From positions 450,185 through 514,184 of the forward strand of contig RPFO01000645.1 in the NCBI GenBank assembly GCA_009746045.1: a DNA stretch of 64,000 nt, read 5' to 3'. Each line of letters opens with the position of its first letter. The first letter of the stretch is position 1. Below the pieces are notes generated by a model. The model worked only from the letters and a program-made list of their open reading frames with translations, made no database searches and was not told the origin of the DNA. The position numbers were made by a program, and so were the translations under genes. Positions 55,147-64,000 of this stretch are shown here, one piece after another. This DNA comes from Mesostigma viride. Taxonomy: Eukaryota; Streptophyta; Mesostigmatophyceae; Mesostigmatales; Mesostigmataceae.

Positions 55147-55816
55147 CGCCAAAGCCCAGATTCCCAGATTCGCTGTCAAGCCTGCGTCCAGGTCCGCACT
55201 CCGGCTCGCCCGTCACGAAGGTGTCATCCTACCCTATAGCGAAGCTTCGGAAGCGAAGCCATAAGAAAAAAAAATACCGCCAAGGCTGCATGCCATTGAA
55301 TTCGTCTGCACAGGCTGCATGCGATAGCAATCGGACTTCATCGGCAATTCATCAGATGAGAATGTTTAGAGGCATTCATCATTTCATTTCTTATGTGTCC
55401 ATGAGCGTCCGGTCCGGCGGCACGTCTATTTGACTCGCATCTACAGGTGCGCTGAATCCGATATGTCCGATATGTTGCCTTGGGCGCCCTGACTAACATC
55501 AAGATTATAGGGTTCCTGAAGGGTTGCAGCTCTCTTCACGTGCTGTCATCAATTGATGTGCGTCTTCCTTCGTGCTGCTCATTACCGCATCGCATTTTGT
55601 AATGCATTCTTTATGGCATGTCGGGATTGCGTTTCATTCAGGCCATCCGCTATCGCGCGCCTGGATTTCCAACTACCCGCGTATATTCGCCGGTACCGTG
55701 GCCCCTTCGCCAGGCCCTCCGCACGCGGGCCATGTACCACGCACCTTGAGCTCACATTTTCCGTTTAAAATATACCGAGCCTCCCGCAGAACGGTGCGTT
55801 GTGCCATCCGCGCATG

Positions 55817-56066
55817 CAATGTCTTCTTTTGCTTCGTTACCATCCTTCTTTTCATTCCCAGCATTGAGTTAGTTAGGGGAAATGCTGCTGGAATTTGCAA
55901 CTTCTCAGGCTCAAAGGTGACATGCAAGTCTCGTGATAATACAATGTCTTCTTTTGCTTCGTTACCATCCTTCTTTTCATTCCCAGCATTGAGTTAGTTA
56001 GGGGAAATGCTGCTGGAATTTGCAACTTCTCAGGCTCAAAGGTGACATGCAAGTCTCATGATAGTA
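55817..56066 (+). repeat. 125-bp tandem duplication
   Basis: CAATGTCTTCTTTTGCTTCG begins copies at 55817 and 55942. The copies differ at only a few positions near the end. No gene is recognised; a 141-aa open frame spans the first copy. Confidence 0.92.
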
Positions 56067-56194
56067 TTGATCTCAGTGCATATAGGGAAAGCCCATGTTA
56101 GAGTCATCCTCAAGGCTAGTCAACTCACAATTAACTGACACTACGCCCAATTGGTGTCGGACTTCAGTTGGTCCTTCTCGTTCCACGTCACAAT

Positions 56195-56660
56195 GAATTA
56201 AATAATTGAACTCGTGCTCAGTCCCGGTGGGTAGTCGCGTGGTATTCACCCCCGGGGCCGGTGAATGGATGGGTGGGCCGGTGCAATCTGTCCGACCGGA
56301 TTATTAAATCTATAGCAAGGAGCCCGACACTACTTAGGAAAAGAGACAGCAAACGCGGATAACTAATTAATTACACTCGTGCTCCCGTTAATTCATTAAG
56401 GTGCTCCCGTTGGGGAGTCACGGATCATTAAACGCGGATAACAATCGTGCACGCCATATGACAGGATGAGCCTGACTAAACTGTTACCAGGCGGCAGGGG
56501 CGTAGGTTACATTAGTTTAGCTAGGATTTTGTAGGTAGTTTTTTTCGCGGCTCCGCTACAGTATCCATGACCCCCACGTGTCCATGGAACTGACGGACTT
56601 GTGCTACATGATGATTGATGTGCTACATGTCCTCCCAATGTTATAATTGAATTTGACGTG
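56195..56660. mobile_element. LINE tail remnants (L1 reversed, L2 forward)
   Basis: Reversed L1 tails lie at about 56200-56245 and 56365-56430 (ACTCGTGCTCCCGTT and GTGCTCCCGTTGGGGAGTCA). A forward L2 trailer lies at 56495-56660 (GTTTAGCTAGGATTTTGTAGG, GTGCTACATG, CTCCCAATG and TTATAATT). Confidence 0.6.
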
Positions 56661-57286
56661 AAAGTTACAACGCACGTTAAAATTTAATTTAACGTGATAG
56701 TTACCACGCACGTTACTTTATTTAATTAATTTTATTTTTTTCAAGCAAAGCACCTACTGTCACGGAGTTTATGACCATCCTTCTCCAACTTCACCTCATC
56801 TGCCTAGGTGGTTATCGCTCCTAACGGGGGGGGGGGGCGGCGGCGTGGCGTGGCGCGGCGCGGCGGGGTGGCGGGGCAATACTCACTTGACTGTTCTTCC
56901 GAAAATGGGCTCCGCCGACGAAAGTTTTAACGTGAAAGTTACAACGCACGTTACTTGATATTAGGGCACCTAGTTCAGTGTCTGACTTGGATTCTAACCT
57001 ATCAAGTACATTAATTACCCACCAAGCGCAGTTCCTATCTGACAATTAAGTGAGTACCAGTATGACATAAGGCCCTAATCAGTACTAATAGGGCCCCTAA
57101 TCAGTGCTACTTGAACGGGTTCTCAATCTGGCGCAACGCGGCGCGGCGCGGCAAGCGCGGCGCTCCACTTCATCTAGCTGCGCCGCGGCCTGCAGCCAGA
57201 AACAGGTGTAGCGCCTCCCGGTTTTCATACTTTACGGGGTAAATTGAAGTATTATTTTAGCACTTTTCGGGGGGTCATTCGAAAAG

Positions 57287-57380
57287 ATTTATTCGCAATG
57301 TGATTTCAGCCACTACGGTAGGTAATTGGCACGACCGCACGAGAGCCTGTTGTTGTTGTTGTTGTTGTTTCCCACGCCGC
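57287..57380. repeat. Inverted, internally deleted copy of the 640-bp repeat
   Basis: 57287-57320 is the exact reverse complement of 53297-53330 and 53937-53970 (34 bp). It is followed by a (GTT)n run and CCCACGCCGC, matching the (CAA)n and GGCGTGGG part of the unit. About 200 bp between the two matches is missing. Confidence 0.8.
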
Positions 57381-57400
57381 CCAAGGGCAGCTGAGATCTA

Positions 57401-58321
57401 TAGTGGCCGAGGGCCGGATATATTTAGTATCGGTGGTACTATCGAGAGCCTGTACCTTCCGACAGCAGAAGCTCAGGCAAATGCTTCCCCCTTCCCAGAA
57501 CTGCCAACTTCCCATCTCATCCACGGCCCACACTTGTAGCTCCCACTAAGCAGTCAGTTAGGTACAGTAAGATACCGCGTGAAGATACTGGATCTTGTGT
57601 GACGATAACGCTGGGAAGATCTCCTCAACCGCGCCGTTTCAGCCCACCGTCCACGTGCGCCTGGAAAATCTTACATCCTGCTTCCTGTGCCAGTGTGTGC
57701 TGAGTTTAAAGCCTAGCCAAGGCCTTTGGCCTAGCACACAAAAATGTAAAAACAGCAACGGGCGTGCCCGCGGAAAATTTTGACAGGCGTGACCGCGTGA
57801 GCCGGGTCAGACATCAGGAATCTAACGAGGACGCAAACTCACTGTCAGGAAGCCTTGGAAAGCAAGTCACCACAGACAGACGAGCCTGACGAGGCCCGTC
57901 ATGCCACTGTCATGCCATACCTACTTGGAAAAACTCAGACTCACATTGGAAAAACTCAGGCAACCGAGGTAAGGCGGTAACGCCTAGGTAAATCAGCCGG
58001 TTCCCAATAAATTCTACGCGTATCTACCTCACTAGGATACAAGCTGGACTCCCAAGTCCAGCTCAGTACGCACACCGCATCCCCATCCCCAAACTGTCGC
58101 AAGTCCGAGGGCGATACGTAGCCTCCACCACCAAGCCTCGAGCTGAAAACACAGGATGGCTCAGGATAGCACTGTTTGGAGCATGTGCGCTGGGGTTTAT
58201 AATGCATGAAGCTCGCTGCGGATCCCTTTCTCTGTTGGTTGGGATCCGCCATCGCCCCACAGCAGTCCGGCTTCGGGGAGCCACACTTCCAACAACTTAA
58301 AGCAGTATTTCCACTTCAATC
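57401..58321. promoter_or_regulatory. Upstream region of the SnoaL-like gene
   Basis: No gene is recognised. It should hold the promoter and 5' UTR of the plus-strand gene starting at 58322; no defined element was identified. Confidence 0.4.
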
Positions 58322-61300
58322 ATGGCGGCAGTTCACGGGATTACTGCAGCCGCCCCGGTGGTCTCTCTTTCCAAGAGTTTCCTGTCTGGCGAGGGAACTC
58401 TGCGTATGCGCCCTTCTACCGCCCAGCCTGCGAAGCTTGCCGGCGCTAGGCCAGTGAAAGCGCAATGGGCCGACGATTACGCCTGGAACGTCAACCACCG
58501 GGTTAGGAAAGAGGGCCGCGGAAGGTAATGGCTTGCGTGTTTTGAGTGCTCGCGAGTTGCTTCGCACCTGTATCGTAAGCCAACTGCGACCCAGCTCGTG
58601 GGTTGGGTTTAGGAACCTCAGCTGCTTTGCCCGCCATTCCTTCGAAAACCCCTTGAAGCCTGGTTGAGTTTTCGTTGATGCAGCTAGACGCGCAGTGACG
58701 CTCTCCACTGTTAGCATGAGAGGGACCCGTAGGTTGTGCGCATGTGCTAATGCGGGGCTCCGACTTTCTTAGTGTTGCAAAGGGACATGCAAGGCCACCG
58801 GTTGTGCCCCGCTTGCACACTCGGCGTGGTCGCCTCCTGTGCATGCTTAATCTGCTCGCTTCAGTTTGGACGGATGCCTCACCAGTGACTTCGCACCAGG
58901 CATCCAGAGAAAAGCCTCGCGTCCTGTGCTAAGTATCTGTGACGCTCAATTCTTTTCACGCAAGCCTAGCAATGCGCTGTACTGCCAGATGAAACAGCCC
59001 TGTCAACGCCCACACCACTTCCCTGCCAACCCCTCATGGTGTATGTGTGCATCAAAGCTGTTTGGTATTCACCTTGTGGTTGCAATTCCTTGTTGCTCAC
59101 CACTGTGTCTCCCGGCAATTACTGTCATTTGTCACGTCCATCATTCTTGCTCTGTTTGCATACTATCCCTTGCTGTCCCTTACAAGACCTGTCCCAGCTT
59201 ACTCCCGGTTCCCGCCAGCTACACTAACAGGACTTAATACAAGACATGCGCTAACCCCATCCTACCCACTGTGCGGCCGCTTCTATGTGCCACCCCCCTC
59301 ATTGCTTCCCCCCCGCCCACCGCCCGCTCTGTGTTTGCCAGCATTGTGGAGCGCTACGACAGCCACATCCCCGGTGCGCCCGTCAAGGACGACTCGTTCA
59401 GTACTGGCTTCCGCGCGACCAGCCTGATCCCCCCCCCCCTGATCTACCCCCCCTTTGACCAGGGCTCGTTTGCCCGCTACCGCAGCAAGGCACTGATGTA
59501 CGCGGTCGAGGTGGGCCATCTGGACGGCCATGCATACATGATGACTGCGCACCCAGAGCTGCGCCTTAACGGCGTCAGCCACGTGGGGTTGGACGCGATC
59601 AAGCGCGCGCTGGCCCCGCTGCTGAGCGGCAAGGACCTTTACCTGGACGCCAGCAGCCTGTACGAGACCGAGGAAAAGGTGGGCTGCTTAATCAACGTGT
59701 CCTGTTTGGCCATGGAAGAGGATAGCCTGTTTGTATGAGACACAGGAGGTGTGTGGTGGCGGTTTCGTGTCGGGCTTAACTTGGGTTAAGGATGTGGCCA
59801 TGTGAGCAGCCTGTCGCACACCGTACCATAACGTCTGACTGAGGCGGAGGTATTTGCTTGCGGAGATATTTGCTTCCGTCCGACCATGGGGAGATATTTG
59901 TGGATTGCTGTCCACTTGGAACTTGCGGCGGTGGTTGTATTGGTCCTCGCCAAATTTGCCGAGATTTTGACAGCACATGGCTGTGCATTGTGGCTCAACA
60001 CACACTTGACAGTGCGGACTGCACCGTGTGCGTTTGAGCAGGTTGCATCGCACTAGCTTATGCGACGACGGTTTGTCAATGGTTTGGCTGCGGTAGTTCC
60101 GGCAAATTGACAAATGACAGCAATGCATTATGTGCCGATTTGTGAATGTCGGCACTGCCCACAGCTTCTTGTCGTCAAGTGCATGATGGCTGGCTAGGTT
60201 AAAAGGAGAAACGAGCAGCTTTGTTGGGTGTTGTTCGTTTCAGTTCTTCACTCACAACCAGTAGTTTTATGTCGTCGCCATGTGATGCACTAGGCGAACA
60301 ACCCAGGTGCGGCCTCCGACATGTTCGCGTTTGTGGTTGTTGTCATAAGAGGGACATGTTGATGGAAAGAGTCGGGGTAGTGCGTCATCTAACTAAGGAC
60401 GTGTGCTTGGGTCGCCGATACCCGCACAACGTTGGTGAGGATTCTAGGGGTCTTGTAGGCTGGTTTGGGGGCTGAGAAAGAGGTCTCCTCCCATCTCCTG
60501 CGGGAGCTAGGGCAGGTCGTGAATAGCCAAGGTCGGCTATGTCAGACATCGCCAGCTAGCTCAAGCACTAGATAGTAGGCCATTGGCTGGAATTCGGAAT
60601 TGGCTGAACCAGTCTTTCTTCTTGTGATGATTGCCACTCCATAAATTGATATATTCTTTATGTCAGAATCATTGTTGTAACAAAAGCAAGCCGGATGACT
60701 CTCATCGGGCAGATTAGGTAGCCTAGCACGGAGAGTGCCGGGTGCATGCGGCGACGCACCAGTCATCCTCTGTCCACCCCTTATTGAAAAGGGATGCCAG
60801 TAGTGTGGCTGACCTCCTTTCAATAGAGTGACCTCAAAGCCATGGATGATGGAAGTGTTAAATGTCATTGCCTTGGGAATGCAATTACAGTTTTACATGT
60901 CAAGCCTGGGTGGCTGAGATACTTTGGAATGGAACGCGACAAGACTGTTTGTATGGTACCGAGGAGAGGGTGGGGTGGCGGTTTCGTGTCGGGTTTAACT
61001 TGGGGCAAGGATGTGGGTGGTCTGTTTGTATGGGGCCGAGGAGAGGGTGGGTGGCCAGCTGACATAATAAGCTACTAAGGAAACTTGGTACTGAAACATG
61101 ATCGAGAGGTAATTGGTGGGGTCCCTAAAGGTGTTGCGCGCGTGTGTGGTGGGTGGACCTCCGGCCACGCAGGTGGCCTCTGCCAGCCATGGATGCAATT
61201 CTGCTGTTGTGATAATGGCAGGATGGATGGTGGCGCGGGTAGCAGCATCGAAGTATCTCCCAGGGCATGAGAGAGGATGCAGCCTCCAGCCCGACCTGAA

Positions 61301-63976
61301 AAGTATGGGTCAGGGTGCCTGTTTAAAATCCAGCATTACATCTTTCGCAGGGTCCTTCTTCTCCCTCGCCATCGGTTCTGCAATGTTTGGATGCACGGAA
61401 CGGATTACTCATAACTTAATCCACCCCCCTGCCCCGTAACGGGATGTGCTGTCCTTGTGATGGTTTCGATCCGTATGGTGGAGCCAGGCTCATATGCCGG
61501 TGCCTGCATCACTTCACGTGCCCCGCCGTCCCGCCACCTGTCTCGCATCACCTGCCCTGTTGTTCCCTGCCAGGTGGACATTGCCCTCTTTGCGCACATG
61601 CAGCGCGCGGACGGCAGCGTGGCCACCTCCCAGGCCACGTTCACCACCTACTACGACGGCGACCTGGTCAGCCGCATCGACTTTGGCGTTGACATCAACG
61701 CGCTGCTGACCACCAAGAACACCGTCCCTGGGCCCATCACCCGCACGGTATGGTGATGGAGGTGGTGTGCACGCATGCACACGCACACAAGTGCACATTG
61801 GATTGGGGTGTATCTCACTGCATTGATTCAGGGCACGGTGCTGATCGTTTACGTAACATTGCGTTCAGTTGCTTTGTTGTAAGCAATGGATGCCTTGCTG
61901 TTTTCTTTAGGCATGCATCCATCACCTGTTGTACTATTTTGCCTCGTTATAGGCATGCATTGGATGCCTACTAGCTGCCGGCATTCTGTTGCCTTGTCAT
62001 TGGAATCCATGGCCTATCGTACTATGTTGCCTTGTTATCGGCATCTGGATGTTCTCTATGGGCCGAACTAGCGCGTTGGCCATCCTTTTGGCGCAGCTGC
62101 CTGACCCTTTGTTATACACCGTAAGTTACTTACAAGTAGTTGCGGGCTGTGCTTGGCACATGAGTTGGACACTAACTGGCGGTGCATTGTTTATTGATAT
62201 CAGAGCATTGCATGTAGCTGGGCCATTTGCAGCAGTTCTTGGGGGGGGGCGGGGGGCAGATGCTACCACGGTTTGACACGTGTAAGGTGGTGATTACGCG
62301 TTTAGCTCAACTCTTTGGGTCAACTGGTCCATGCCCCCTGCTGTGGTCTACTAGTCAGTTCCCCTTTCCCAATCTAATCTATCACCGCGCTGCCACGTTT
62401 GCTGCATGTACCCCGGCTCTACTGCTCGGGCATGCCCTCCCACCCCTGTATTCCCACTCCCCCCCCACCCCCCGACCAGCCATGGGACTTGCTGAGCAGC
62501 TACAAGTACCGCTTTGGCGGCATGATGTTCGCGGCTGCGGCCGCGGGCACCGAGGAGTCGTGGGAAGCGTTCAAGCGCGCCAACCTGGCGGACGACATCC
62601 TGCTGCGCGTGGCGGGCGATGACGTCATCTGGGGCCCTGATGACGTCGCGGCGTTCCTGCGCGAGATGTACTCGATTGTGACGCCGGTGACGTTTGCCAT
62701 CCGCGGCGAGCACGTGTGCACATCCACCATCGTCTCCGAGTACAACAGCATCTACAAGCGCAAGCGCGACGGTGTCATGTTCATCACACCCTGCGTCGAC
62801 TTCTACCGCTGGTGGGTGGCTGCTTTAGACAGTGTGCGTATCTGGTCTGGTCAGGAGAATTCCGCAGGATATTGATCGTGTGGAGAGAGAGGTTGGCGGT
62901 TGCAGGGGTGGGCAGGGAACAATGTCTTCATGTCCTTGCTCTCCAGGGCTCTTCTGAGTTCAATCAATATGTTTTTTTCCCTCCTGCTTCTAGATCGAGA
63001 AACAGGACCTGTTCAAGGTCCTCGTCCTTCCTGTTCTCACGTATGGGGCCGAGACCTGGACCCTCACCGCCGACCTGGCCCGCAAGCTGGACGGCGCGGT
63101 CATGCACCAACATGCTGCGTTCCATTTTCAGAGTAGGATATGCTGCTCATGTCCGCAATGAGGACCTGTACCAGGGCATGCCATATATCAAGGAGACAAC
63201 CAGCGCAGGCCAGAAATCGGGAGAATCACCAGCACCATTAAGCAGCGGTGCCTGCAGCTCGTAGGGCACCTAGCTCGCACCAACCAGGCAGACACCTCAC
63301 GTGGCCCCCCCGCAGGACTGCGACCAGCTCAGCCTGGCCGGCACCTCCTGACGTGGGCCGGGCCCCCTAATGTTAGACGCCGCAAGGCCCGCACCTTCAA
63401 AGAACAGCTAGTAAAGGACATGGGGGGCCTAGGCCTCTCCGTGATTTGGAAGAAGATGATGGACAAGGCCAAGTGGTCCCAGGTCATAGAGGACAACGAG
63501 CCCCCCCCTGTGGGGAAGCGCCCGCATGTGCAAGCCCGTGGGAGGCACGCCAGTGCTGTATAGATAGTTGTTGTAGTTAGTAATGCTGTTAGATATCCTA
63601 GATGCCGTAGGTAGCTGAGGTAGATAGCTTAGACCGGTAGGACTGTTTGCACCCACCCATCCATCCATCGGGGTTAATGCTCCGTGACTCCCCATGCAAC
63701 GGGAGCACGAGTCTAATTAATTAATTAATTAATTAATTAATTAATTAATTCTTGATCACGGTCAGGGGAGGCATCTCTTGTGCATGATTAGTCCATTTAC
63801 TTGAACCTGCAACATTAGCATGTGCTTGATCACCTTCCTGATGTTTAATTGGGTACATATTGCTGTACACACATTGACCCTCAGCACATTCCCTCCCTTC
63901 CCTATAATTGTTGAAATCCAACAGGCGCGGGGACAAGATCTGCGAGTGGCGCGCATACCCCGACAGGCGGTGGTAA
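58322..63976 (+). CDS. Plastid-targeted protein with two SnoaL/NTF2-like domains
   Basis: Five exons join in phase: 58322-58524, 59342-59678, 61574-61747, 62480-62811, 63925-63976 (1098 nt, 365 aa). The first ~50 residues (MAAVHGITAAAPVVSLSKS) fit a plastid transit peptide. Residues about 75-240 (exons 2-3) contain DGHAYMMTAHPELRLNGVSHVG, GLDAIKRALAPLLSGKDLYL and TFTTYYDGDLVSRIDFGVDI. Residues about 240-365 (exons 4-5) contain WEAFKRANLADDILLRVAGD, VIWGPDDVAAFLREMYSIV and a YKRKRDGVMFITPCVDFYRW to RGDKICEWRAYPD end. Both halves show the SnoaL order: an opening helix, 'x-G-x-D-x-(I/V)' helix, then curved strands ending D-x-x-R-x-x-(D/G)-K-I. I see no definite catalytic set and no known pathway; the fold call is inference. 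The last intron carries an L1 LINE fragment. Confidence 0.8.
59658..61052 (+). repeat. Dispersed echoes of the SnoaL-gene exon-2 splice junction
   Basis: Exon end and donor (59658-59683) resemble 60945-60975 (19 of 24 aligned), 61022-61052 and, weakly, 59727-59757. The copies share a CTGTTTGTATG lead. Two of them, 59727 and 60945, also share a following ~45-bp GGCGGTTTCGTGTCGGG block. Confidence 0.55.
62993..63752 (+). mobile_element. Non-LTR retrotransposon fragment, family L1 (copy e), in the last SnoaL-gene intron
   Basis: It starts at IEKQDLFKVLVLPVLTYGAETWTLT, so it is 5'-truncated. It continues through [28 protein letters not shown], the (CATC) run, GGGGTTAATGCTCCGTGACTC hairpin and a long (TTAA)n tail ending at about 63750. 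A 35-bp piece of the 10.4-kb repeat family is inserted at 63190-63224. Confidence 0.88.
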
Positions 63977-64000
63977 ACCATGGACATCACGGGCACAAGT

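Larger units (their letters stand above)
54064..56917. mobile_element. Inverted-repeat-bounded segment, possible uncharacterised element
   Basis: 54064-54088 and 56893-56917 are exact 25-bp reverse complements (CCCATTTTCGGAAGAAC core). The left repeat starts 3 bp after the 640-bp tandem pair. Inside are a second 21-bp inverted pair (54120-54140 with 54884-54904), CAAACAAAC/TTAATTAA cassettes and a 125-bp tandem duplication. No transposase was recognised. Confidence 0.45.

Overview
The window is nuclear DNA of a green-lineage (Viridiplantae) alga. The genes are split into many exons with GT-AG introns, exons are GC-rich, and several products carry plastid-type leaders or match plant-type architectures. 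The best example is a four-MATH protein collinear with Arabidopsis At2g25320. The sequence alone does not fix the genus. Introns and spacers are full of microsatellites, minisatellites and LINE fragments with TAAT/TTAA-rich tails.

Seven genes were reconstructed by joining exons whose reading phases agree at every junction. In order: (1) the 3' part of an ubinuclein-like gene, + strand, 1-6969; (2) a 9-exon giant MATH-domain gene, - strand, 28070-13667, predicted 2572 aa; (3) a 5-exon RNF170-type RING E3 ligase, + strand, 29349-34583, 417 aa; (4) a 3-exon unrecognised, probably plastid-targeted protein, - strand, 39231-37554, 341 aa; (5) a 9-exon phosphatidylinositol synthase, + strand, 39873-49078, 219 aa; (6) a single-exon plastid RimP-like protein, - strand, 52704-51598; (7) a 5-exon plastid-targeted protein with two SnoaL/NTF2-like domains, + strand, 58322-63976, 365 aa. 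Genes strictly alternate strand, giving three head-to-head and three tail-to-tail pairs.

Between and inside the genes lie at least two families of degenerate non-LTR retrotransposons, called L1 and L2 here (labels only, not clades). L1 copies end in a CATC run, a small hairpin and a TAAT-rich tail. L2 copies end in a CTCC-loop-GGAG hairpin. A roughly 290-bp non-autonomous element shares the L2 end. The 52.8-57.4 kb spacer holds an exact 640-bp tandem duplication, a 25-bp inverted repeat pair and a deleted inverted copy of the 640-bp unit.

The most interesting signal is that nine of about 33 reconstructed introns begin with, or soon contain, extra copies of their own exon-end/5' splice-site sequence. 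These range from clean minisatellites (41 bp, 32 bp, 34 bp) to decayed echoes. This suggests a recurrent process that duplicates 5' splice junctions and feeds intron growth in this genome. All assignments are from reading the sequence; no database search was run.
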